Below, piece after piece: positions 1-8,087 of a stretch of DNA of 40,460 bases. The position numbers and the translations under genes were made by a program. Location of the stretch: the NCBI GenBank assembly GCA_022616475.1, contig JAKEEP010000255.1, forward strand, positions 1 to 40,460, given 5' to 3'. Numbering within the stretch: position 1 is the stretch's first letter; the number at the start of each line of letters is the position of its first letter. This DNA is from Phycisphaerales bacterium. Its GTDB lineage: Bacteria; Planctomycetota; Phycisphaerae; Phycisphaerales; SM1A02. The notes beneath the pieces were generated by a model. It did no database searches. It was not told where the DNA came from and saw nothing but the letters and a program-made list of their open reading frames with translations.

Positions 1-41
1 CCCCGGACGGGAATTTGATAGACCTTCAGGAGAGATCAGCC

Positions 42-878
42 GTGTTTAGAGCCAGACCCTTCATCGTTGTTATTGCGATCACCCCTTTTGGTGTGAACGA
101 AATCGCGACAGCACAGACGCCGATCAACGCCCCCGGAGCAATGCAGCCTTCGACTGGCACGGGCGTGTATCACATTATGCCAATGTATCGAGAGATCGGT
201 TCCGATCCGACATCGAACGTTCTCGGGGGCCGGGAGTACATCGTGCTCTCGCAGATCGCCTATGGGGTTTCGCAGAATTTCTCGCTTCAGATCGATGTGC
301 CGGTTGGGTATCGCGATTTGCAGATCAGCGGCCCGGGCAGCGCCGATGATCATGAAGCCGGCATCGGGGACACGACGTTGCTGGCCAAGCTTCGGGTGTA
401 CCGCGATGATCCAGCTCCGACCGACACGACGCGCTTGAGCCTGGCGGGCGGCTTGCAGATTCCCGGGAACGTCGATTTCGAGATGGATTCATCCAACGAC
501 GCGTGGGATCCGATCATTGGCGCGATATTCTCGACGGTGCGCGGACGGCACGGCTTCAACGTCAGCGCCTTCTGGGAGTTCTACACCGGCAATGACGATG
601 ATCAATCCGATTCGTTGCGAGCGGATGCTTCGTATTTGTTTCGACTGTTGCCTGAAGCGTACACCGCCGACAGCGGGGGTGCGTTGTACGCGGTGGCGGA
701 GTTGAACGGGTTCTACGGGACCAACGGAGATACGGAGGTGTACCTTTCGCCCGGGGTGATGTTCGAGGCGAGGACGTTCACGCTCGATGCGACGGTGATG
801 TTGCCGGTGTGGCAGGAGGTCGAGCATCGCGCCGAATCGGAATACTTGATTGGGGTTGGGTTGCGATTGTCGTTTTGA
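42..878 (+). CDS. Outer-membrane beta-barrel protein, MetA-pathway/transporter-like
   Basis: A 278-residue exported protein. The GTG at 42 is chosen because AGGAGA lies about 8 bases upstream and translation from it gives an Arg-rich N-terminus, a hydrophobic stretch and a likely cleavage site after TAQ (near residue 25). A TTG at 15 is in frame but poorly placed. The rest alternates short amphipathic strands (YIVLSQIAYGVSQNFSLQIDVPVGY and later similar stretches) and ends in LRLSF; a terminal Phe is typical of barrels handled by BamA. The strand pattern resembles the 'phenol degradation MetA-like' putative outer-membrane transporters, a family without a firm biochemical role. It stands alone and converges on uppS. 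The substrate cannot be told from sequence. Confidence 0.65.
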   Translation: MFRARPFIVVIAITPFGVNEIATAQTPINAPGAMQPSTGTGVYHIMPMYREIGSDPTSNVLGGREYIVLSQIAYGVSQNFSLQIDVPVGYRDLQISGPGSADDHEAGIGDTTLLAKLRVYRDDPAPTDTTRLSLAGGLQIPGNVDFEMDSSNDAWDPIIGAIFSTVRGRHGFNVSAFWEFYTGNDDDQSDSLRADASYLFRLLPEAYTADSGGALYAVAELNGFYGTNGDTEVYLSPGVMFEARTFTLDATVMLPVWQEVEHRAESEYLIGVGLRLSF

Positions 879-917
879 GGGAATCCGAGATGGATACGCG
901 GGGCTGTTGACGTCCTC

Positions 918-1004
918 GTGCCACGGTCAAGCGAATCTGTGGCATGTGGCACGTGTGCCTGCGCGCCCGCACGGCCGACTCCCTTCGGTCGCTGGCCGTG
1001 GCAC
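918..1004. repeat. Nested inverted repeats between convergent genes
   Basis: GTGCCACGG at 918-926 is the exact reverse complement of 996-1004. GTGCCAC at 918-924 can also pair with 946-952. An inner stem-loop pairs 970-976 with 994-1000 around a CCCTTCGG-type loop. This fills the 144-bp gap between the convergent outer-membrane gene and uppS, so it may act as a bidirectional terminator. There is no clear T-tract, so it could equally be a mobile palindromic repeat. Confidence 0.5.
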
Positions 1005-1022
1005 CCTCGAGAGGGTAGATTG

Positions 1023-1814
1023 TTACGAATTCGTTTCGTCGATCGCGCCGAAGCGGCGGTTGCGCTGCGCGTAGTCGCGAATGGCCGCGTGCAAATCGGC
1101 TACACCGAATTCCGGCCAATATCGCTCGGAGACATGAATCTCGGCGTAGCTGATCTGCCAGAGCAGATAGTTGGAGACGCGCAGCTCACCGGCGGTGCGG
1201 ATCAAGAGGTCGGGATCAGGCAGGCCGGCGGTGTAGAGGTGATCGCTGATCGTTTCTTCGCCGATGGCCTCGACCTCGAGCTTGCCGGCTTTCACCTTTT
1301 CGGCGATCGCCCGCATCGCATCGGTGATCTCTGTTCGCGAGCCGTAGTTCAGCGCCAACGCCAGTGTGAGACCGGTGCAGTGCCGGGTCGCGCCGATGGT
1401 CTGATCCATTTCTGCCAGCACCTTTTCGGGCAGCCCGTCGCGCCGCCCAAGCTGCATGAAACGAACATTGTTGTCGACCAGCTCCTGGCGTTCCTTGGCC
1501 AGGTACTCCAGGTAGAGGCTCATCAAGGCGTTGACTTCGGTGGCTGGCCGCTTCCAGTTCTCGACCGAGAAGGAATAGAGCGTCAGGGCCTTGATGCCGA
1601 GCTTGCCGCATTCGATGACGATATCGCGGACGCTTCTAGCGCCCGCGCGATGACCGGCAACGCGCGGCAGCTTCCGCTCAACGGCCCAGCGACCATTACC
1701 ATCCATGATGATGGCGATGTGCCGGGGCCGGCGCTGCGGCGGCACATCAAATTCATCGCGCGCGTCAATAGGCTGGGCGGAAATCTGCGTCATGCCAAAA
1801 GGTATCGTACTCAT
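1023..1814 (-). CDS. uppS: Isoprenyl transferase (undecaprenyl diphosphate synthase)
   Basis: Cis-prenyltransferase that condenses isopentenyl diphosphate units onto farnesyl diphosphate to make the C55 lipid carrier for peptidoglycan and polysaccharide precursors. Visible hallmarks are HIAIIMDGNGRWA near residues 32-44, with the Mg-binding Asp38 of DGNGRWA; the SVENWKRP stretch; and the C-terminal DLLIRTAGELRVSNYLLWQISYAE block, which holds the diphosphate-binding Arg and Ser. It is 263 aa from the ATG at 1814, normal for the family. A TTG at 1826 and an ATG at 1793 are alternatives. It lies 67 nt downstream of purA on the same strand and is probably co-transcribed with it. The family often has SGE where this has AGE, a mild substitution. 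Confidence 0.93.
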   Translation of the reverse strand: MSTIPFGMTQISAQPIDARDEFDVPPQRRPRHIAIIMDGNGRWAVERKLPRVAGHRAGARSVRDIVIECGKLGIKALTLYSFSVENWKRPATEVNALMSLYLEYLAKERQELVDNNVRFMQLGRRDGLPEKVLAEMDQTIGATRHCTGLTLALALNYGSRTEITDAMRAIAEKVKAGKLEVEAIGEETISDHLYTAGLPDPDLLIRTAGELRVSNYLLWQISYAEIHVSERYWPEFGVADLHAAIRDYAQRNRRFGAIDETNS

Positions 1815-1881
1815 TGCGTGCGACAACAGTTCGCCGCATGGCTAAGGATTGCAACTGGACTCTTGATCCGGAATCAGCGTT

Positions 1882-3249
1882 TCAAACTTCCAGCAGCGTC
1901 TGCGTTCGCTCCGGGCCGACGCTGACGATTTCCACCGGAATCCCGACGATTTGCTCAATTCGTTCAAGATACCGGCGCGCGTTGGCCGGCAAAGCCGTTC
2001 GATCGGTCGCTTCATCGATTTCCTCGGACCAACCCGGCAATGTGGTGTAAATGGGTTGGACCTCGCCTAGGCGGACGGCGTCCGGGATAAACCGGTCGGT
2101 CACCGAGCCGTCGGGCAACCGATATTGCGTGCAGATTTTGAGTTCATCAATGCCGCTCAAGACATCGAGCAACATGCAGGCCAAACCGGTCGCGCCGCAG
2201 ACCATGGCCGAATAGCGCACAGCGACAAGGTCAAGCCAGCCGCACCGGCGCGGTCGGCCGGTCGTCGTGCCGTATTCGTGCCCGCGCTCCCGGATTCGAT
2301 CGCCAATGGCATTGACCTGCTCGGTCGGAAACGGCCCAGCGCCCACGCGTGTGGAGTACGCCTTCATGATTCCCAAAACGCGATGGATGTGCGTTCCGGG
2401 GACTCCCGTGCCTGCGGGAATCCCCAGGGTCGAGCAGTTCGAACTGGTCACGTAGGGGTAGGTCCCGTGATCGATATCCAGCAAGCAAGCGTTCGCGCCT
2501 TCGAAGAGGATGCGCCGATCCTGCTCGAGATAGTCGTGCAGTAGGTAGACAGTGTCGGTGATGTGGCCGGCGAGCCGGCGACCAATCGCGGCATGCTGCG
2601 AAGCGAGGGCGTCGGCATTCAGCGGCGCTGCCTGGACACCCAGGGCTTCCAGTTCCCGTTGGCGGATGGCGCAAATGACGCGCAGTTTCGCGCGCAGACG
2701 CTCGCCATCCAGCAACTCGCCCATTCGAATAGCCGTCGAACGCTGGACCTTGTCGGCATAGGCCGGGCCGATGCCTCGGCGGGTGGTGCCGATCGATAGG
2801 TCCACGGACTTTTCCGAGCCAGAGACCGCCTTGGAGAGCACGTTTTCCAGAGCGGCATCGTGCTCCTTGTGATAGGGCATGACGACGTGGGCGCGATCGG
2901 AGACGCGCAGGTTGTCGCCCACCTCGACGCCGCGGCCACGGAGCGCTTCGATTTCCTCGATGAGCTTCTGGGGGTCAACCACAACACCGTTGCCGATCAC
3001 GCAGACCTTATCCGGATAGAGGATGCCCGCCGGAATCAGGTGCACCGCGTACCGCTGGTCGCCCACGACCATGGTGTGACCGGCATTGGCCCCACCGTTG
3101 TAGCGCACGATCACATCGTGATCGGCCGTCAACAGATCGACGATCTTGCCCTTGCCCTCATCGCCCCATTGAAGGCCGACCACGGCAGTGTGCAGCGCTT
3201 CGTCCCGGTTGTTGGTCGCACGGCGGTTCTTGATTTGAGCCCTTCGCAT
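1882..3249 (-). CDS. purA: Adenylosuccinate synthetase
   Basis: Catalyses the GTP-dependent joining of IMP and aspartate to adenylosuccinate, the first committed step from IMP to AMP, in the cytoplasm. The GLQWGDEGKGK loop sits at residues 25-35 with the catalytic Asp30. NGGANAGHT follows at 51-59 with the catalytic His58. Further blocks include IGTTRRGIGPAYADK and the C-terminal TTTGRPRRCGW segment. Length is 455 aa from ATG 3249, about 20 more than usual because of a basic N-terminal tail before ALHTAVVG. A GTG at 3261 is in frame but less likely. First gene of a probable purA-uppS operon. Confidence 0.95.
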   Translation of the reverse strand: MRRAQIKNRRATNNRDEALHTAVVGLQWGDEGKGKIVDLLTADHDVIVRYNGGANAGHTMVVGDQRYAVHLIPAGILYPDKVCVIGNGVVVDPQKLIEEIEALRGRGVEVGDNLRVSDRAHVVMPYHKEHDAALENVLSKAVSGSEKSVDLSIGTTRRGIGPAYADKVQRSTAIRMGELLDGERLRAKLRVICAIRQRELEALGVQAAPLNADALASQHAAIGRRLAGHITDTVYLLHDYLEQDRRILFEGANACLLDIDHGTYPYVTSSNCSTLGIPAGTGVPGTHIHRVLGIMKAYSTRVGAGPFPTEQVNAIGDRIRERGHEYGTTTGRPRRCGWLDLVAVRYSAMVCGATGLACMLLDVLSGIDELKICTQYRLPDGSVTDRFIPDAVRLGEVQPIYTTLPGWSEEIDEATDRTALPANARRYLERIEQIVGIPVEIVSVGPERTQTLLEV

Positions 3250-3321
3250 TGTCAGCACCACTTCTGCCTAAGCCCTTTGAGTCGCCGCTCGCGCGCTGCG
3301 CTCGACGCCAAGCGATGACTA

Positions 3322-3350
3322 TATATCCACGATGCGAGAACAACCATCAA
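3322..3350 (-). promoter_or_regulatory. Candidate promoter for purA-uppS
   Basis: On the minus strand, TTGATG (3345-3350) and GATATA (3322-3327) are separated by 17 nt, about 75 nt before the purA start. It is a fair but not strong match to the sigma70 consensus. Confidence 0.35.
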
Positions 3351-3435
3351 GTCAGGATCGCGCTGTGTCGAAAATGGTCGGAACAACGTTCGTTGACTGC
3401 AACCGCATGCGACCTCATTGCGAAGGGCAAATCCG

Positions 3436-3624
3436 ATGACTTCTACGAGCGAATTTCGAGTCCTGTGCCCGAATGGCAGATGCCGGCAAGTGTTGTCGGT
3501 CCCAGCACACGCTGCCGGCAGGATGGTGCGATGCCGTTGTTGTGGCGCCAACCTGCGGGTGCCGCCGCGAAAGGCTGATGTCGCATGCCAATCGCGTGTC
3601 GCATCGCAGCTGCGGCTAAGCTGA
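3436..3624 (+). CDS. Small zinc-ribbon protein
   Basis: A 62-residue protein with CPNGRC (Cys11, Cys16) and CRCCG (Cys33, Cys35, Cys36) around a LSVPAHAAGRMVRC hairpin, followed by NLRVPP. This layout is that of the short zinc ribbons often found in planctomycete proteins, where two Cys pairs flank an L-VP---G--V-C strand-turn-strand; the first pair here has a four-residue gap instead of two. ATG 3436 is preceded by GAAGGG. It is transcribed away from purA and converges on the FHA gene, with 3 nt between the stop codons. Function unknown; metal binding is inferred from the cysteines. Confidence 0.55.
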   Translation: MTSTSEFRVLCPNGRCRQVLSVPAHAAGRMVRCRCCGANLRVPPRKADVACQSRVASQLRLS

Positions 3625-3627
3625 ATA

Positions 3628-4017
3628 TCACCACTGCGATTCGACCGAGCCCTTGGGTTGATTGGCTTCTTGGGGCTGCCGCTCGAGCACTATGGGCATC
3701 GCCTCCCCATTGGTCGAATGCCCATCTTCCCTGACTTGGATCACAAACGTCACCGGCCCGATTGTCAGCCTGTCCTGATGGGTCAGGACTGCTTCCTGCA
3801 CACGGGTTCCGTTGTGATATGTCCCGCGGTCCGATGCCAAATCGACCAGCCTCAGCTCTGTTCCATCGTGTGTGATCTGACAATGCCTTCGCGAAACCGA
3901 TGGCACAGGCACACGGACATCGCACGTGGTTTCCCGGCCGATGATGGTCGTGGGTTTGCTGACCGCAAATGATCGCTCTCGGCCGTCGCCTCCTTGCATG
4001 ACTAGATAGATGTTCAT
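3628..4017 (-). CDS. FHA-domain protein
   Basis: A 129-residue single-domain protein. The forkhead-associated signature is clear: IIGRE (26-30, phosphate-contacting GR), SVSRRHCQI (41-49, with Ser42, Arg44 and His45), and a GTYHNGTRV block (Asn69-Gly70). FHA domains bind phosphothreonine peptides, so it probably reads the output of a Ser/Thr kinase encoded elsewhere; no kinase is seen in this window. ATG 4017 is chosen over 4044 because AGGGA lies just upstream. The C-terminal 25 residues are Gln/Pro-rich and probably flexible. It is divergent from hemW. Confidence 0.85.
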   Translation of the reverse strand: MNIYLVMQGGDGRERSFAVSKPTTIIGRETTCDVRVPVPSVSRRHCQITHDGTELRLVDLASDRGTYHNGTRVQEAVLTHQDRLTIGPVTFVIQVREDGHSTNGEAMPIVLERQPQEANQPKGSVESQW

Positions 4018-4147
4018 CCGTGTCCCTTCGTGGCCCTTGCCCAATGTGGGCTATCATCGATATCGCGGTACGAGCCAACGTTGGCGCGGGACCGCCGCCG
4101 CGATCTTTCTCCAGATTGCGTTCGTGCCCCCTTCCGTCCTATCGCAG

Positions 4148-5428
4148 ATGCCGCCTCTTCACACGTCCACTACCGCCCAGATTACCATCGAAGCGCCGGC
4201 GATCCAAGGGAAAAATCGCGCTGTAACCATAGAGGGCATCCTGCTGGCTGATCGCCCCGGTGGTCCTCGCCAATGGGACATCCCGGGTGTCTACATCCAT
4301 GTACCCTTTTGCTTTCACAAATGCCACTATTGCGACTTCTACAGCATTGTCGACAGCCACGACCGGCAGCAAGCCTTTACCCAGCGGCTGATTCAGGAGC
4401 TTAATGCTGCTTCGCCGGTCCTTTGCCGGTCCGGGCCGGTTGAGACGATCTTTGTCGGCGGGGGAACCCCCACATTGCTGGCGGCCCAGCAGTGGGAACA
4501 CCTGCTTGGGGTGATCAACCGGGTGATGCCCCACTTGGACCGCCGCGAATTCACCGTCGAGGCCAACCCGGAAACCGTCACTGCCGAGCTCGCCGACGTC
4601 TTACTCAGCGGGGGGGTCAATCGGGTCAGCATCGGATGCCAGTCATTCAACCACCATCACCTCAAGACTCTGGAGCGATGGCACGATCCGGAGAACGTCT
4701 TTCGAAGCGTCGAGATTCTGCGCCAAGCCGGGCTGGCGAACTTTAACCTTGACCTGATCTTCGCGATCCCGGGGCAAACCCTCGACGATTGGCTCGATGA
4801 CCTGGATCGGACGCTGGCTCTCCAACCAACCCACATCAGCTGTTATGGTCTGATGTACGAGCCAAATACGCCGCTCACTGTGAAGATGAAGGCTGGACGG
4901 ATCCAACCCGTCGAACAGGACCTGGAAGCCCAGATGTACGAAGCGACCATCGATCGTCTGGCGGCCGCAGGTTTCGAGCACTATGAAATCAGCAACTGGG
5001 CCCGCCAGCCGCTGAACCCCATGGCAACAGCGAATCGGTGCCGCCACAACATGATTTATTGGACCAACCGGAACTGGTGGCCGCTTGGGCCGAGCGCTTC
5101 GGGCCATGTTGAGGGCTTGCGCTGGAAAAACGTTCCACGCCTGGGTGAGTATCTCGATGGTGGGCCGTTTCCCCCCATCATTGATGTCGAGCAGTTGGAT
5201 CAGGATGGACGCATCGGCGAGCAATTCATGCTCGGATTGCGGCTGATTGAAGGCATGAAACTTGAAGAAGTTGAAGCGCTGCTCTCGCACGGCCGGCGCG
5301 GCCAACAGCGACGCCTGGCCATCGAGCGTAGCCTGAGCGAGGGATACCTCGTTGGGCTCAACGGATCTCTGCGGCTTTCGCGGAGGGGGCTGCTGTTGGC
5401 GGATTCGGTGATTGCGCCACTGATCTGA
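4148..5428 (+). CDS. hemW: Radical SAM protein HemW (coproporphyrinogen oxidase-like)
   Basis: HemW-type radical SAM enzyme. HVPFCFHKCHYCDF places the three [4Fe-4S] ligands at Cys55, Cys59 and Cys62 of the 426-aa form. The cluster is followed by Phe, without the extra Cys of true HemN, so the haem chaperone HemW is the better name. FVGGGTP, EANPETV, GVNRVSIGCQSF and the CRHNMIYW segment follow in family order, with a winged-helix-like C-terminal domain. HemW proteins bind haem and are thought to insert it into respiratory proteins. ATG 4148 leaves about 45 extra residues before the first conserved strand; the frame is open back to 4010, so the true start is uncertain. Confidence 0.88.
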   Translation: MPPLHTSTTAQITIEAPAIQGKNRAVTIEGILLADRPGGPRQWDIPGVYIHVPFCFHKCHYCDFYSIVDSHDRQQAFTQRLIQELNAASPVLCRSGPVETIFVGGGTPTLLAAQQWEHLLGVINRVMPHLDRREFTVEANPETVTAELADVLLSGGVNRVSIGCQSFNHHHLKTLERWHDPENVFRSVEILRQAGLANFNLDLIFAIPGQTLDDWLDDLDRTLALQPTHISCYGLMYEPNTPLTVKMKAGRIQPVEQDLEAQMYEATIDRLAAAGFEHYEISNWARQPLNPMATANRCRHNMIYWTNRNWWPLGPSASGHVEGLRWKNVPRLGEYLDGGPFPPIIDVEQLDQDGRIGEQFMLGLRLIEGMKLEEVEALLSHGRRGQQRRLAIERSLSEGYLVGLNGSLRLSRRGLLLADSVIAPLI

Positions 5429-5603
5429 AGGGGCGGATCCAGGGGTTCCCAAGAGCGCGTTTCGAACCGGCGTCGGCGCTTGCGCATAGTTGAGGTACCT
5501 CGATGCTTGCCCTTTCGCCGGTTGATCTGGACGGCTCTTGACTAGACCATTGTGTGGGTGCAGGTCGAACAGCCTCCAGCTCCCATGAATGCACGCCGCT
5601 TGT

Positions 5604-6353
5604 ATGTCGAAATCCACGATTGTCATTCCATGCTACAACGAGGCCAGCCGGCTGAATGTGCAGGCCTATAGCGATTTTGTACGCGATCACGCCAATGTGC
5701 GTTTCCTGTTTGTGGATGATGGCAGCACCGATCGCACGATCGAGCTGCTGCAGCAGTTGGCGACGCAGAACGCAGATCAATTCCGGGTTCAGGCGTTGCC
5801 GCGCAACGCGGGCAAGGCTGAGGCGGTTCGCCATGGATTGCTGGAAGCCTCGCGAAACGGATCGACGTATGTTGGTTTCTGGGATGCCGACCTGGCGACG
5901 CCGCTGGACGAAATCCCACCCATGCTCGCGATTCTCGAAAGCCGGCCTGCGATCGAAATGGCGTTCGGGTCGCGCGTGAATCTCCTGGGGCGTTCCGTGC
6001 GGCGAAACCTCCTGAGGCACTACATTGGCCGCATTTTCGCCACCGCCGCTGCTGGGGTCCTCGGCGTTGGAATTTACGACACTCAATGCGGGGCCAAGCT
6101 CTTTCGCGTTTCCGATGGATTCATCCAGCGATTGCAGGAGCCGTTCATCGGTGGATGGATTTTCGATGTGGAAATGATTGCGCGCGAGATCCAGGCTCGG
6201 CGCAGGACGAGCCTTCCGCCGGTGCGCGAGATCATCGTCGAGCATCCGCTGATGACCTGGCGCGATGTCGCCGGCTCCAAGATACGGCTTCGCGACTGGT
6301 TTGCAGTGGGGGCCAACCTGATTCGAATCTACTGGAAGTACTTGAGGCGCTGA
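5604..6353 (+). CDS. Family 2 glycosyltransferase (dolichyl/polyprenyl-phosphate sugar synthase-like)
   Basis: A 249-aa GT-A fold transferase. STIVIPCYNEASRL opens the domain, VDDGSTD (37-43) binds the nucleotide, DAD at 94-96 is the metal-binding DxD, and GSRVNLLG plus DTQCGAKLFR match the polyprenyl-phosphate glucosyl/mannosyl-transferase branch. No C-terminal membrane anchor is seen, so it probably acts at the inner face of the membrane on a lipid phosphate. The ATG at 5604 starts directly at the fold; an in-frame ATG at 5589 would add five residues. It follows hemW by 175 nt and precedes the FkbM gene by 30 nt, so the latter two are likely one unit. The sugar donor is unknown. Confidence 0.85.
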   Translation: MSKSTIVIPCYNEASRLNVQAYSDFVRDHANVRFLFVDDGSTDRTIELLQQLATQNADQFRVQALPRNAGKAEAVRHGLLEASRNGSTYVGFWDADLATPLDEIPPMLAILESRPAIEMAFGSRVNLLGRSVRRNLLRHYIGRIFATAAAGVLGVGIYDTQCGAKLFRVSDGFIQRLQEPFIGGWIFDVEMIAREIQARRRTSLPPVREIIVEHPLMTWRDVAGSKIRLRDWFAVGANLIRIYWKYLRR

Positions 6354-6383
6354 GCGCGCTGGAGCAGCGCGCGAAGCGAGCCC

Positions 6384-7355
6384 ATGACCCGTTTAACGCC
6401 CACCCTCCTGAACCCATTGCGGAAGTGCATCGGCGCGCTACGCACGCAACGCCTGGCGGTGCCGCTTGTTGCCAAACTGGCCCTGGCCGGCCTGATGTTG
6501 CCGCTGTTTTGCATTCTTTTGCTCACCCTGCGAATCGTCGCCCTTGCTCGCGGGCCGATCGAGATCGAGGCTCAGACCGATTGGGGAGGCCGGTTGCTGT
6601 GCTGGCCGCCGGATTTGATCGGCCTCTATTCATGGCTCTTTGGTGTTTGGGAGCCCGATTTGACAAGGTTCATTGAGCGGCGGCTGTCCGATGGCGATGG
6701 GTTCATCGATGTCGGCGCCAACATCGGGTACTACTCGATTCTGGCAGCTCGCTGCGTGGGCCGATCGGGGCGTGTCGTTTCGATCGAGGCGTCGCCTGTC
6801 GTATTCAAGACCCTTGAGCAGAACCTCGCGCACAACGCGGTCGGCTCAAAGGTTCGGGCCATCAATAAGGCCGCCGCCGCCGGACCCGGTCTGGTCGGCG
6901 TGTACGCCGGCCCATCGCACAACGTTGGGTTGACCACAACCGTCAAGGAACGTGGCTTGCCGCTTCAGAGTCAGGTCGAGGCATTGCCCTTGGACGATTT
7001 GCTCACATCGACTGATATCAGAATGGCGCGACTCGTGAAAATCGATGTCGAAGGCGCTGAACTCGACGTTCTTGCGGGAATGAAGGGCATGCTGGAACAG
7101 AGCCGTCCGGATGTCGAGTTCCTCGTGGAGCTGTCGCCTTCATGGTGGAGCGACACCGCCAAGCGACCCGTCGACGCATTGGAGCCGCTTATCGCCGCCG
7201 GCTTTCACGCCTACGCCATTCCCAACAACTACTGGCCTTGGCGGTACTTGTGGCCACGATGCGTCAGCAAACCGGTGCGGGTTCGGGAGTCTTTGACCCG
7301 GCGCGTCAAGCGACTTGATCTGGTGCTCTCCCGGTCCGACAGTGACGTCCTGTAG
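6384..7355 (+). CDS. FkbM-family methyltransferase with N-terminal membrane segment
   Basis: A 323-aa SAM-dependent methyltransferase. FIDVGANIGYYS (107-118) is motif I, SIEASP (133-138) holds the acidic ribose-binding residue, and LVKIDVEGAELDVL is the FkbM signature in the C-terminal half. Residues 24-55 form a long hydrophobic stretch, so the enzyme is probably tethered to the inner membrane. FkbM proteins O-methylate sugars or macrolide hydroxyls. Coming straight after a glycosyltransferase, this one may modify a cell-surface glycan (inference). Confidence 0.82.
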   Translation: MTRLTPTLLNPLRKCIGALRTQRLAVPLVAKLALAGLMLPLFCILLLTLRIVALARGPIEIEAQTDWGGRLLCWPPDLIGLYSWLFGVWEPDLTRFIERRLSDGDGFIDVGANIGYYSILAARCVGRSGRVVSIEASPVVFKTLEQNLAHNAVGSKVRAINKAAAAGPGLVGVYAGPSHNVGLTTTVKERGLPLQSQVEALPLDDLLTSTDIRMARLVKIDVEGAELDVLAGMKGMLEQSRPDVEFLVELSPSWWSDTAKRPVDALEPLIAAGFHAYAIPNNYWPWRYLWPRCVSKPVRVRESLTRRVKRLDLVLSRSDSDVL

Positions 7356-7381
7356 CGTCCTGGACCGGCAGACAACCGAAA

Positions 7382-7463
7382 GAAAAGGTGCCAGGCACCA
7401 TTTTCTGAGTACGTCCTTCGTCAGCAACATGCCTTCGCAGAAAATGGTGCCTGGCACCCTTTC
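7382..7463. repeat. Palindromic repeat, copy 1 (GGTGCCAGGCACC family)
   Basis: Two 26-nt arms (7382-7407 and 7438-7463) are inverted repeats with one mismatch, separated by exactly 30 nt. Each arm has the inner palindrome GGTGCCAGGCACC, followed in one direction by ATTTTCTG. It lies between the FkbM gene and DUF1844. Two more copies occur at 9980-10061 and 36949-37032. The structure is REP-like; no associated transposase is present in this window. Confidence 0.9.
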
Positions 7464-7480
7464 CGGTTCGAGTCAGGACA

Positions 7481-7996
7481 CTAGGGCGCGCGAACGCCGC
7501 TGCCGGGGATCTGAACTTCGGGCGCTTGTGGCGCGCCCTGCTGGGCCGCCATCTGCTTGGCCACGAGGTTCGTGATTTGCACGTAGCGCGAACGCAGCTC
7601 GGCCAGAATCTGCCGCAGTTCATCGGCCTCTTCCGGAGTCAGGTTGCCCTTGGTCGTCTGCTCCAGGACATCCAGGAGGTCAATCGCGAAGCGTGACCCC
7701 TCCAGGTCGATCACGACCCGGTTGGTTTGCGGGTCGGCCATAGCACCCAGACCCATGATGGCCTGCGATGCCAACATTCCAACCAATGAGCGGAAATTTG
7801 CTTCCGGCAATTCGTGCCCGCCTCGAGTGCCCTTCTTCCCCTGCTCGCCGGTCGCGGCTGCGGGTGTGCTCTGGCCACCCTTGGCTGAGGCAGCCTTGCC
7901 TTGCTCTTTCTTAGCCAAACGTTCCCGCTCGCGCTGGGCCTCTGCCTTCCAATCGCTGTCCACTTGGATCTTTGGTGCGGGCTTTTGCTCTGCCAT
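7481..7996 (-). CDS. DUF1844 domain protein
   Basis: A 171-aa soluble protein. Residues 1-60 are charged, then Ala/Gly/Lys-rich and probably disordered. The conserved part starts near residue 63 with ANFRSLVGMLASQAIMGLGAM and continues through VIDLEGSRFAIDLLDVLEQTTKGNLTPEEADELRQILAELRSRYVQI, which matches the helical DUF1844 family. The function of that family is not known. It is divergent from the PPIase gene, with 91 nt between the starts. Confidence 0.78.
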   Translation of the reverse strand: MAEQKPAPKIQVDSDWKAEAQRERERLAKKEQGKAASAKGGQSTPAAATGEQGKKGTRGGHELPEANFRSLVGMLASQAIMGLGAMADPQTNRVVIDLEGSRFAIDLLDVLEQTTKGNLTPEEADELRQILAELRSRYVQITNLVAKQMAAQQGAPQAPEVQIPGSGVRAP

Positions 7997-8087
7997 GGTG
8001 GTTGTGCCTCACAATTAGCGCGAACCAGAGTATACGTGGCCGAAGCGGTTACAATCTCCGCAACCTGACCCCATATCCGAGGCTTTC

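Noticed and set aside
918-1925. 335-codon plus-strand ORF over uppS
   Set aside because: It is the antisense shadow of uppS, which has unmistakable family motifs; the ORF protein has no plausible domain.
4643-5626. 327-codon minus-strand ORF over hemW
   Set aside because: Antisense shadow of hemW with no domain pattern; high GC keeps opposite frames open.
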